Shown: positions 36,511 through 43,418 of the stretch, piece after piece
Layout of the letters: the number at the start of each line of letters is the position of its first letter
How positions within the stretch are numbered: the stretch's first letter is position 1
NCBI GenBank assembly: GCA_017399965.1
Contig: JAFQAP010000004.1
Span: forward strand, 62,001-126,000
From: Clostridia bacterium
GTDB lineage: Bacteria; Bacillota; Clostridia; Oscillospirales; CAG-382
Length of the DNA: 64,000 nucleotides
Direction: 5' to 3'
Translations under genes and position numbers: made by a program
The notes under the pieces: model-generated
Databases searched by the model: none
What the model was told of the DNA's origin: nothing
What the model saw: only the letters and a program-made list of their open reading frames with translations

Positions 36511-37571
36511 AGAGATTCCTCCGCTGTTTCGGATTGTTTTTCCGCTTCTTCTTCGGCTTTTATCACTTCTTCCGTAGGGATCTCGAATTCGGGAAATTCT
36601 TCGGGAAGTGCGGATTTAATGGAGCATATAGCTACTTCCATCATATCGTCTTCGGGCTCGCGGGTGGTGATCCTCTGCATCCACAAGCCGGGTGCGGAAA
36701 ATATTTTTGTAAAGAAGTTATCGTGCTTGCCTGCGTACATTACGTATTCGTAGTCGATACCTACGACCAGAGGAAGCGCAATAAGCTTTGCAAGTACTAT
36801 AAACCATCTCTCCCCTACGGGCGCCATGGGGAACAAAGCGCTTATCGCCCACAAAAGCAGAGAGTTTACGAGTATGGAAACTATAATTACCAAAAACATA
36901 AAGGATGTGCCGCAACGGGGATGAAAACGGGTGTGCTTGCGTACATTCTCCACAGTAAGCTCATCACCGGATTCATAGCAGGCAATGCTCTTATGTTCTG
37001 CACCGTGATACATATATACCCGCTTTATATCGGGGATAAGAGAAGTAAGACCGATATAACCGATAAAAATAAGTATCTTTAATCCGCCGTCAACACAACG
37101 GGCGGCGAAATTGAATTCATCCGCATCAACATTAAAGATAAGATCGGTGATAAACGAAGGCAGCCACATAAAAAGCACCAAAGCAAGGGCAACACCGAGA
37201 ACCACGGATACGGCGGATACTATCTGCATCATCTTATCGCCCATTTTTTCCGTAAGCCATTTATCGAACTTTCCCTCAGGCTCAGCATCGTCCAGTCCCA
37301 AAAGTTCTGTTGCTTCTGTCATAGTACCCATAGAAAGGATCATAGTTTCTGCAAAATTGACTATACCTCTTACGATAGGCAATCTTAAGAGCACACTTTT
37401 TTCTTTAATGGACTTATATTTCTTTTTACGTACTGTTATCTTTCCGTTATCCGTACGGCGGACCGCCATAGCAACATCCGGACCGCTTTTCATCATTACG
37501 CCCTCCATAAGAGCGCTTCCGCCTACTCTGCCCAGACGGCAGGATATATTATTCTGGGATTTATTTGACAT
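36507..37571 (-). CDS. yqhQ: DUF1385 membrane protein YqhQ
   Basis: A 354-residue member of the DUF1385 family. Three to four membrane helices lie around residues 115-140, 155-175, 215-240 and 250-270. Family motifs are GGSALMEGVMMKSG, ETMILSMGTMTEA, YHGAEHKSIACYESG, FHPRCGTSFMFLV and GIDYEYVMYAGKHDN. The function is not defined; it is conserved among Gram-positive spore formers next to prmC and rpmE/prfA genes. An acidic tail follows the last motif. Confidence 0.9.
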   Translation of the reverse strand: MSNKSQNNISCRLGRVGGSALMEGVMMKSGPDVAMAVRRTDNGKITVRKKKYKSIKEKSVLLRLPIVRGIVNFAETMILSMGTMTEATELLGLDDAEPEGKFDKWLTEKMGDKMMQIVSAVSVVLGVALALVLFMWLPSFITDLIFNVDADEFNFAARCVDGGLKILIFIGYIGLTSLIPDIKRVYMYHGAEHKSIACYESGDELTVENVRKHTRFHPRCGTSFMFLVIIVSILVNSLLLWAISALFPMAPVGERWFIVLAKLIALPLVVGIDYEYVMYAGKHDNFFTKIFSAPGLWMQRITTREPEDDMMEVAICSIKSALPEEFPEFEIPTEEVIKAEEEAEKQSETAEESL

Positions 37572-37587
37572 TATTTTGCCTCCCGAC

Positions 37588-37637
37588 TTGAAATATTAAC
37601 ATTTTGCTATTATAATAGAAAGAAAAGAAAAAGTAAA
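37588..37637. promoter_or_regulatory. Interlocked divergent sigma-A promoters of yqhQ and the RNHCP operon
   Basis: Rightwards: TTGAAA (37588-37593), 17 bp, TATAAT (37611-37616). Leftwards: TTTACT (complement of 37632-37637), 17 bp, TATAAT (complement of 37609-37614). The two -10 boxes share ATTATAAT, so polymerase can probably occupy only one at a time. Confidence 0.65.
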
Positions 37638-37668
37638 CAGTATTTTGTAAACAAATTCGGAGGTTTGA

Positions 37669-38004
37669 ATGGAAAATACATTGTTTGCAAAGAATGACAG
37701 CGGTTTTATATGCTTAAATTGCGGAAAAGAGGTTCCGCCTCTGGGATATTCCTCCCGCAACCATTGTCCTTTTTGCCTGTGTTCCAGACACGTGGATGTT
37801 AATCCGGGTGACAGAGCCAGCGAATGCGGCGCCGTAATGGACCCTGTAGAAGTACGCACCGAAGCAAAAAGGGGCTTTGTAATAAAGCACAAGTGCCGCA
37901 AATGCGGTTTTGAGCGTGTAAACGGCAGACAGAATGACGATGATACCCGATTGCTGATCGAATATACGAATCCATATAATATTCCCCGCGGAGGTAAAAG
38001 ATGA
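37669..38004 (+). CDS. RNHCP zinc-ribbon protein
   Basis: A 111-residue protein with paired cysteines in CLNCGKEVPP and CRKCGFERVN and the signature SRNHCPFCLCSRHVDVNPGD that names the RNHCP family. It resembles a treble-clef or zinc-ribbon nucleic-acid-binding fold; the function is not known. A good ribosome site (GGAGG) and a strong promoter precede it. Its stop overlaps the next start by 4 nt (ATGA), forming a three-gene operon with a membrane protein and pepF. Confidence 0.85.
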   Translation: MENTLFAKNDSGFICLNCGKEVPPLGYSSRNHCPFCLCSRHVDVNPGDRASECGAVMDPVEVRTEAKRGFVIKHKCRKCGFERVNGRQNDDDTRLLIEYTNPYNIPRGGKR

Positions 38005-39023
38005 AAGAGAAACTAAAAAGCCTTTACAACACCTTGGGCGGACCTGTTATTTGCGCTTTGCTGGGATTTATCGGCGCGGCGTGTATCGTACCTTCCGCCG
38101 GTATGCTTACTGCCCTTCCCGTATTGCCTCTATGCGGAATACTGGCAGGTCTTTTAGCCCCCAAAAGAAGTATCAAGACTGCGTTTTTTGCAGTATGCGG
38201 TATGCTTATTTCCGCAGGATATGCCGCAGACGTACCTAATATCCTCATATACGGAGTTATATGCGGTGCCACGGCGTTTTTATGTGATTACGGTATAAGT
38301 CTTGTCAAAAAAGAAAAAGTGCGTTTTTGGGCGGTATTTCCACTCGGCGCGGCAGTTGCCCTGCAGCTTGTGTTCGGCGGGAATCTCGTTGCTTATTTCA
38401 ACGCGGCTGACGTTTCAGAAAGCTACATAGAGAATCACTATAAAGACAGCGAAAACGAAGAGATAGGAAAATTGGAATACGATTTTCTTACACGCACATG
38501 GCAAAGAGAAATAGCTTCAAAAAGCTATGGGGATGCAAAGGGCTTACTTACGGTTTGCGACAAGGTTGTATTCGACGGATACGCAAAAAAGACAGAATAT
38601 CTGCTTATGGCTGAGCAAAGAGCACATATTGCGGGTATTTTGCGTAAAGCATTTCCCGACGGCTCCTTTACAGTTGTTTCCGAAAGAATAAACGGATATC
38701 CGGAGGGAACCGTAACATATCCCGCCGATATGTCAGACAGAAACGAAGATATGATATTTTCCGTTTATCTGGGAGCGCTTACAAATCCCGAAGGATTTTT
38801 AAAGACCTGCAGCGAATACAGAAAGGCTTTGAAAAACGCGGGAATCGACACGGACAAAATAATATTCAGAGGCGGCGGATGGGGGCTTTACCCCATGCAG
38901 GAGGTATATACCGATATGCCGTTCTGCCAAGCAAAAATAAAATACAACTGCGGAAATGTTTTCGACCGCAGACAGGATAATCTTGACAAACATTTTATAA
39001 AAGATAATTTCTTATATAACTAA
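38001..39023 (+). CDS. Membrane protein of unknown function with a soluble C-terminal domain
   Basis: I do not recognise this 340-residue protein. Four to five membrane helices lie in residues about 12-130, rich in Ala, Gly and Pro; residues about 140-340 form a hydrophilic domain, probably exposed, with no cysteine pair or known catalytic motif. The sequence from SRNHCPF in its neighbour is not repeated here. It is translationally coupled to the RNHCP gene and 12 nt before pepF. Its role may be in an envelope process, but nothing in the sequence shows this. Confidence 0.6.
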   Translation: MKEKLKSLYNTLGGPVICALLGFIGAACIVPSAGMLTALPVLPLCGILAGLLAPKRSIKTAFFAVCGMLISAGYAADVPNILIYGVICGATAFLCDYGISLVKKEKVRFWAVFPLGAAVALQLVFGGNLVAYFNAADVSESYIENHYKDSENEEIGKLEYDFLTRTWQREIASKSYGDAKGLLTVCDKVVFDGYAKKTEYLLMAEQRAHIAGILRKAFPDGSFTVVSERINGYPEGTVTYPADMSDRNEDMIFSVYLGALTNPEGFLKTCSEYRKALKNAGIDTDKIIFRGGGWGLYPMQEVYTDMPFCQAKIKYNCGNVFDRRQDNLDKHFIKDNFLYN

Positions 39024-39035
39024 AAGGAGCAGAAT

Positions 39036-40817
39036 ATGAAGAGCAGAAAAGAAATGAACCCCGAATTCACCTGGGATTTTACCCACATTTATGCCGATAA
39101 CAAGGCTTGGGAAAGCGCCCTTGCTGAGGCGGATAAGATAGCTGATACCATCCCCGCACTCAAAGGCACTTTGGGCGAAAGTGCGGAAAGTCTTAAAAAA
39201 GCTATGGATCTTCTGGCAAAGGCCAATCAGGCGGCAGAACTGCCCTATATCTACGCAATGCTTTACAAAAGCGCGGACAACGGCGATAACGAAGCGCAGG
39301 AAATGGAAGCCAAGGCAGTTTCTCTGTTGGTTAAATTGGGCACCGTATGCTCCTTTATCGAGCCCGAGATACTCTCTATCCCCGAAGATACCTTAAAGCA
39401 GTATATGGAATACGAAGGACTTGCAACGTACCGCCATATGCTGGAGGACATTTCACGAGGAAGAGCCCACGTGCTTGACGAAAAGAGCGAGCTTCTTCTT
39501 GCTCAGATGGGCGATATCACCCGTATTCCCGACGATTGCTTTACCATGTTCTCCAACGTTGATATGGAGCTTCCCTGCATAACCGATGAAAAAGGTGAAA
39601 AAGTTCAGCTTACCAACGGCAATATGGGCATTTACCGCGAAAGCAAGGACAGACGTGTGCGTGAAGAGACCTTTGAAGGTTATTTCGGCACTTATAAAAA
39701 GTACGTAAACACAGTTGCCGCTATGTATGCGGGCAACGTAAAGATTGACAACTATTTTGCTGCTGTCCGCGGCTACGAAAGTGCTTGTCACAAGGCATTG
39801 TTTGGCGGCAACATTCCCGTATCCGTTTATGATTCTCTTATCGAAGCCGTGCACGGCGCTCTTCCCACAATGAAGAGATATATTAATCTCCGAAAAGAGA
39901 CTTTGGGTCTGGAGAACATTGATATGTTCGACCTTTATACTCCAATGATGGAAGATGTTGATTATACCGTCACCTTTGAACAGGCAAAGGATATGGTTAA
40001 AAAAGCGCTCCTTCCTTTGGGCGAAAGATATCAGGAACTGCTCGACAAGGCTTATTCCGAGCATTGGATGGACGTATATGAAAACAAAGGCAAACGCTCC
40101 GGCGCTTTCTCCTGCGGTGTTTACGGAGTTCACCCCTACGTGCTGCTGAATTATACCGACAGTCTTGACGATGCATTCACCATGGCACACGAGCTTGGAC
40201 ACGCAATGCACTCCTATCTCTCATCCGAGAAGCAAGATTATGTTAACCACGATTACCGTATAATGGTTGCGGAAGTTGCATCTACCGTTAACGAAGTTTT
40301 GCTTACTATGTATCTCCTTAAAAATGAAACCGATAAGAAGCGCAAGGCATATATTCTTAATCATTTTCTTGAAGGATTCCGCACAACCGTATTCAGACAG
40401 ACATTATTTGCCGAATTTGAGCGCAAAGCTCACGATATGGCGCAGGCAGGCGTGCCTCTCACTCCCAAAGCGCTGTGTGATATTTACCACAGCCTTATCT
40501 CCCTTTACTATGAAGGTGCGGGTATAAATGATATTATGCAGTACGAATGGGCATATATTCCCCACTTTTACACGGCATATTATGTATACCAGTACGCCAC
40601 CGGTTTTTCCAGTGCGGTCGCTATTGCAAGAAACATTCTTGAAACCGGCGATGCTTCCGGATACCTTGAATTCCTTACCACCGGCGGCAGCGATTATCCT
40701 CTTAACGAGCTTAAAATTGCAGGAATTGACCTTACAAAGCCCGAAGCCGTAAGCAGCGCAATGAAGGTGTTTGACGATACCGTAACCGAGCTCAAAGAGC
40801 TTCTTTCCGAAATCTAA
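39036..40817 (+). CDS. pepF: Oligoendopeptidase F
   Basis: A cytoplasmic zinc metallopeptidase of the M3B family that degrades short peptides. It has 593 residues. The active site HELGH is at 385-389 in FTMAHELGHAMHSYL, and the third ligand is expected at the downstream glutamate in MVAEVASTVNE. Family regions FTWDFTHIY near the N-terminus and YYEGAGINDIMQYEWAYIPHFY near the C-terminus are present. It is the last gene of the RNHCP operon and has a good terminator after it. Confidence 0.95.
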   Translation: MKSRKEMNPEFTWDFTHIYADNKAWESALAEADKIADTIPALKGTLGESAESLKKAMDLLAKANQAAELPYIYAMLYKSADNGDNEAQEMEAKAVSLLVKLGTVCSFIEPEILSIPEDTLKQYMEYEGLATYRHMLEDISRGRAHVLDEKSELLLAQMGDITRIPDDCFTMFSNVDMELPCITDEKGEKVQLTNGNMGIYRESKDRRVREETFEGYFGTYKKYVNTVAAMYAGNVKIDNYFAAVRGYESACHKALFGGNIPVSVYDSLIEAVHGALPTMKRYINLRKETLGLENIDMFDLYTPMMEDVDYTVTFEQAKDMVKKALLPLGERYQELLDKAYSEHWMDVYENKGKRSGAFSCGVYGVHPYVLLNYTDSLDDAFTMAHELGHAMHSYLSSEKQDYVNHDYRIMVAEVASTVNEVLLTMYLLKNETDKKRKAYILNHFLEGFRTTVFRQTLFAEFERKAHDMAQAGVPLTPKALCDIYHSLISLYYEGAGINDIMQYEWAYIPHFYTAYYVYQYATGFSSAVAIARNILETGDASGYLEFLTTGGSDYPLNELKIAGIDLTKPEAVSSAMKVFDDTVTELKELLSEI

Positions 40818-40828
40818 ATAAACCATAC

Positions 40829-40860
40829 GGGGCTTGCGTTATTCGTAAGCCCTGCGTTTT
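40829..40860 (+). terminator. Intrinsic terminator of pepF
   Basis: GGGCTTGCG pairs with CGTAAGCCC (one G-U) around TTATT and is followed by GTTTTTATTT, 12 nt after the pepF stop. Confidence 0.85.
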
Positions 40861-40870
40861 TATTTGCATA

Positions 40871-40930
40871 ATCATCTCCCCTGCGGGCAAAAATATATCT
40901 GCTGGAATAAACTGAAAACGGGGCGATGAT
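40871..40930 (+). promoter_or_regulatory. Dyad enclosing the ribosome-binding region of the mazF-type gene
   Basis: ATCATCtCCCC (40871-40881) and GGGGcGATGAT (40920-40930) are inverted repeats of 10 paired bases with one internal mismatch and a 38-nt loop. The downstream arm ends 5 nt before the GTG start, and contains the only G-rich stretch that could act as ribosome site. If the leader is transcribed from upstream of the first arm, the site would be hidden in a stem. It may instead be an operator. Confidence 0.45.
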
Positions 40931-40935
40931 CAAAA

Positions 40936-41313
40936 GTGAACGAACAAACTGTAATACGGCGCGGAGATATATATTATGCGGATCTTTCACCGGTAGTGGG
41001 ATCGGAGCAAGGCGGGGTGCGTCCGGTGCTGATCGTGCAAAATGACGTTGGCAACAGACACAGTCCCACGGTTATTGCCGCCGCGATCACTTCACAAACG
41101 GGAAAAGCACGGCTTCCCACACATATAGAAGTTACCGGAGACAGCATAGGCGCGGGGAAAGCTCCCGGATGCGGTCTTGCAAAAAATTCCATAATACTCC
41201 TTGAGCAAATACGTACTCTGGATAAAAAACGGCTTAAAGATAAAATGGGGCATCTTGACGATACCACTATGCAGCAGGTAAACGAGGCTCTGAACGTCAG
41301 CTTTGGGCTGTAA
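40936..41313 (+). CDS. MazF/PemK-type endoribonuclease toxin, solitary
   Basis: A 125-residue PemK-like/MazF protein close to Bacillus NdoA (EndoA) in length. It contains [29 protein letters not shown], the catalytic arginine R29 and threonine T52 in AAITSQ, and the C-terminal ALNVSFGL. These enzymes cut single-stranded mRNA at short motifs. The start is a GTG. No antitoxin gene (ndoAI type) lies upstream; the preceding gene is pepF. The antitoxin may be elsewhere or the gene may work alone; this is unresolved. Confidence 0.9.
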   Translation: MNEQTVIRRGDIYYADLSPVVGSEQGGVRPVLIVQNDVGNRHSPTVIAAAITSQTGKARLPTHIEVTGDSIGAGKAPGCGLAKNSIILLEQIRTLDKKRLKDKMGHLDDTTMQQVNEALNVSFGL

Positions 41314-41321
41314 AGCGTTTT

Positions 41322-41360
41322 CGGAATGTGCATTTTTTAAATGTACATTCCGTATTTTTT
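41322..41360 (+). terminator. Intrinsic terminator of the mazF-type gene
   Basis: CGGAATGTGCAT pairs with ATGTACATTCCG (one G-U), followed by TATTTTTT, 8 nt after the stop. Confidence 0.88.
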
Positions 41361-41420
41361 CGATATAATCGGACAAAATAAGAGCTAAAAATAATATGAA
41401 AAATAAAATTAAAAAAAGTA

Positions 41421-41448
41421 TTGACAAATTCGATTTTGTGAGTATAAT
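41421..41448 (+). promoter_or_regulatory. Promoter of the tRNA-Leu gene
   Basis: TTGACA, 16 bp, TATAAT, about 13 bp before the tRNA. This is a consensus vegetative promoter, as expected for a tRNA. Confidence 0.85.
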
Positions 41449-41461
41449 AGTGAATGTTCAC

Positions 41462-41544
41462 GCGGCTGTGGCGGAACAGGCAGACGCGCACGTTTGAGGG
41501 GCGTGTGGGCAACCGTATGGGTTCAAGTCCCATCAGCCGCACCA
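41462..41544 (+). tRNA. tRNA-Leu (anticodon GAG)
   Basis: The acceptor arms GCGGCTG and CAGCCGC pair, the discriminator is A and CCA is encoded. The anticodon stem CACGT/GCGTG encloses TTGAGGG with anticodon GAG at 41496-41498, which reads CUC and CUU leucine codons. The T arm is ATGGG TTCAAGT CCCAT. A long variable arm is present, as in other leucine tRNAs. It is a single-gene transcript with its own promoter and terminator. Confidence 0.95.
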
Positions 41545-41550
41545 AAATAA

Positions 41551-41585
41551 ACGACAATTTTCTTTTAGAAGATTGTCGTTTTTTT
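41551..41585 (+). terminator. Terminator of tRNA-Leu
   Basis: ACGACAAT pairs with ATTGTCGT, followed by a T run, directly after the tRNA 3' end. Confidence 0.88.
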
Positions 41586-41732
41586 GTTCTTTTCACTTTT
41601 CTCTTTTCGGTCTTCTCTCTTCTCTCAAATTGTCGTTTCCGGAGAAAAAATAAGAGAGCAGAGATAAAAGGAAAGGCAGCTTTGCTTCGCAAAGCATCGA
41701 CTGAAGGCAGATTAATCCCAGCCGTGTTAAAT
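41586..41732. other. Gene-free stretch between tRNA-Leu and an orphan gene
   Basis: No gene is seen. It is T/C-rich and then purine-rich. It holds a 7-bp hairpin GCTTTGC-TTC-GCAAAGC at 41679-41695 without a T run, and an echo of the terminator sequence (AATTGTCGTTTCC) near 41628-41641. No att-site duplication of the tRNA end was found. Confidence 0.5.
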
Positions 41733-42101
41733 TCATGTCATGTCTAACGTGGTATAGTTTGCATCTAAAAGTTTTTGTTTGAACTGTAAAAACCTGCTTG
41801 TTTTTGTTCCATATAATAAAGCACGTGCGGAAAAACCGAAAACAAAGGATCTTTTAAAAATTATCTTTGTCTTAACACCGCTTGTGTACAAAATAAACCA
41901 ACTTTTCTCGATGTTTCTTCCGCCTACACAAGTACCGGAACTCTTTCCGTACTCTTCATTGAAGTTTTCCGAACAAACATCAAGATTGATCTTATGAAGT
42001 CCGTCATTGTCTTCGTATATAACATGACCGAAAGAAATTTCTTTGGTTTTACGGCTAACTTCGCGTATCTGATGGTCATATATAATAGTTTCCGTAATCA
42101 T
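41733..42101 (-). CDS. Hypothetical protein, second gene of an orphan pair
   Basis: I do not recognise this 122-residue protein. It has no signal peptide or membrane helix. The sequence is rich in Lys, Phe and Ser: EISFGHVIYEDNDGLHKINL in the N-terminal half and a basic, aromatic C-terminal half (IIFKRSFVFGFSARALLYG). The start lies 5 nt after the stop of the upstream gene, so the two are probably co-transcribed; its ribosome site is weak. It is next to a tRNA gene, a usual site of acquired DNA, but no integrase is present. Confidence 0.55.
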   Translation of the reverse strand: MITETIIYDHQIREVSRKTKEISFGHVIYEDNDGLHKINLDVCSENFNEEYGKSSGTCVGGRNIEKSWFILYTSGVKTKIIFKRSFVFGFSARALLYGTKTSRFLQFKQKLLDANYTTLDMT

Positions 42102-42106
42102 ATGCG

Positions 42107-42445
42107 CTATTCTTTGCTCTCCTTCTCTATTTTATCCTTTTCCCTGCCCCAGACGGTGCCGCGGTGGACAGCGTGCAGAGAAGCGAACAGCACGGGAAGC
42201 GCTTCCACTCTTCGTATTGCTGTGATACGGGCAAAAATATCGTAGCCGTTGTTATATGCATACACGGACAGCAATGCGCTGTCGCCCAGCAGATATCCAA
42301 GCACGTTTTGGTTGGAGGAAAAAGACATTCCCTCGGTGCAGGGTTTCCCCTCCAGAACGTCGCCCACGGAAATATTATTACAGATTTCGGAATAGTTTTC
42401 TATGGCAATACCGCCTTCAAGTTCAAACTCATCCAGAATTTTCAT
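42107..42445 (-). CDS. Hypothetical protein, first gene of an orphan pair
   Basis: A 112-residue protein of unknown family. The start is supported by AGGAGG 9 nt upstream and a promoter (TTGCAA, 17 bp, TATAAT). It seems soluble, with a beta-rich middle (NVLGYLLGDSALLSVYAYNNGYDIFARI, cited by its core GYLLGDSALLSVYAYNNG) and an acidic-basic helical tail ending in KDKIEKE. It shares no clear motif with toxins, antitoxins or immunity proteins. It forms an operon with the following orphan gene. Confidence 0.6.
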   Translation of the reverse strand: MKILDEFELEGGIAIENYSEICNNISVGDVLEGKPCTEGMSFSSNQNVLGYLLGDSALLSVYAYNNGYDIFARITAIRRVEALPVLFASLHAVHRGTVWGREKDKIEKESKE

Positions 42446-42468
42446 AAATTGCCGCCTCCTTGAGATGA

Positions 42469-42500
42469 ATTATAACATATTTTTTGAATTGTTGCAATTC
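42469..42500 (-). promoter_or_regulatory. Promoter of the orphan gene pair with a dyad over the -35 box
   Basis: On the minus strand TTGCAA, 17 bp, TATAAT. The -35 sits in a perfect dyad GAATTG-TTG-CAATTC at 42486-42500, a possible operator. The promoter faces away from the cohesin-like gene promoter at 42506-42534. Confidence 0.65.
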
Positions 42501-42505
42501 TTTAC

Positions 42506-42534
42506 TTGACAAAGTTGAGTAAATATAATAAACT
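42506..42534 (+). promoter_or_regulatory. Promoter of the cohesin-like gene
   Basis: TTGACA, 17 bp, TAAACT, about 25 bp before the start. Other T/A-rich -10 readings exist at wrong spacing. Confidence 0.6.
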
Positions 42535-42559
42535 ATACTAAACACGGAGGTATAACGAT

Positions 42560-43318
42560 ATGTTTAAAAAAGCTTTTATATTACTTCTTTCCGCAGCGCT
42601 TATATGTGCCGCGTTCACAGTGGTTTCTTCCGCAGCAGACGCTTGCAAGATCGGTCTTGAATATGCGGCCGAGGGCGAAACACTTTCTTTGACCGTTACA
42701 TATTCTGATTTTACAGATCCCGACGGTGTTGTAGCAGTATCTTCTAATGTATATTTCGATAAATCTGTTTTGGAATTCCAAAGCGTTGAAGCCGATTATC
42801 CCGAAGAATGGGGAGAACAGGGCGATAGCTGGAGCAAACTTTATGCTGAAGGCAACGTGCTTATCTGCCTGCTTTTTGACAGCCCCGAAAAAGGCCATGG
42901 AACCACCGACCCTATCACCTGCACCGTAAACTTCAAGATTCTTTCCAAGGGTGTAGATACACTTATCGAGGTAAAGAATACCGAGCTTACCGAATCCGAA
43001 GATCTGATCTCACTTACCACTCCCAACACTTCTCTTAACGTAAGCATTTCCGAAAACGGCGAAGTAAGCGGCGACGTGAGCGAAGAAGAGATTTCCCTTC
43101 CCGAAGAATCCGAAGAAGTATCCGTTCCCGAAGAATCCGATACGACCAACGAAAGCAAGGATGAATCCGACAAGCCCGAAAGCGACGCTCCTTCTTCCGA
43201 CGTAAGCGACAGCGGAAACGACGGCGGTAACAATACCGTTGTTTGGATAATTGTCGGTGGTGCTATCGTAGTTATTGCTGCTGTGGTAACCGTAGTGGTA
43301 ATGAAGAAAAAGAATTAA
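42560..43318 (+). CDS. Cohesin-like domain surface protein with a C-terminal membrane anchor
   Basis: A 252-residue secreted protein. A signal peptide ends about residue 25 (SSAADA). One domain of about 140 residues has the cohesin/CBM-like beta-sandwich look: LSLTVTYSDF, VYFDKSVLEFQSV and DPITCTVNFKIL. It is followed by an acidic linker of repeated S/E/P units (about residues 165-222), one membrane helix (about 226-248) and the tail MKKKN. No LPXTG motif is present. Whether it binds a dockerin is unknown. It is convergent with a large DUF4855 lipoprotein that contains a dockerin-like loop. It has its own promoter and terminator. Confidence 0.8.
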   Translation: MFKKAFILLLSAALICAAFTVVSSAADACKIGLEYAAEGETLSLTVTYSDFTDPDGVVAVSSNVYFDKSVLEFQSVEADYPEEWGEQGDSWSKLYAEGNVLICLLFDSPEKGHGTTDPITCTVNFKILSKGVDTLIEVKNTELTESEDLISLTTPNTSLNVSISENGEVSGDVSEEEISLPEESEEVSVPEESDTTNESKDESDKPESDAPSSDVSDSGNDGGNNTVVWIIVGGAIVVIAAVVTVVVMKKKN

Positions 43319-43340
43319 AACTCACCCATAATCATTTAAA

Positions 43341-43366
43341 GTGGCTGTAAAATCAGCCACTTTTTT
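43341..43366 (+). terminator. Terminator of the cohesin-like gene
   Basis: GTGGCTG pairs with CAGCCAC around a 6-nt loop, followed by TTTTTT. Confidence 0.88.
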
Positions 43367-43378
43367 ATTACATCAAAA

Positions 43379-43406
43379 AAACTGCCGCAAGCTAATATGC
43401 GGCAGT
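43379..43406 (-). terminator. Terminator of the DUF4855 lipoprotein gene
   Basis: On the minus strand ACTGCCGCA pairs with TGCGGCAGT around an 8-nt loop, followed by TTTTTT. Confidence 0.88.
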
Positions 43407-43418
43407 TTTTGTGTTTTT

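Noticed and set aside
41586..41732. Attachment-site duplication or prophage junction next to tRNA-Leu
   Set aside because: No copy of the tRNA 3' end and no integrase or phage gene was found nearby; the TTGTCGTTT echo is only a few bases.
43100..43300. LPXTG-type sortase signal in the anchored surface proteins
   Set aside because: No LPXTG or close variant precedes the C-terminal helix in any of the four proteins.
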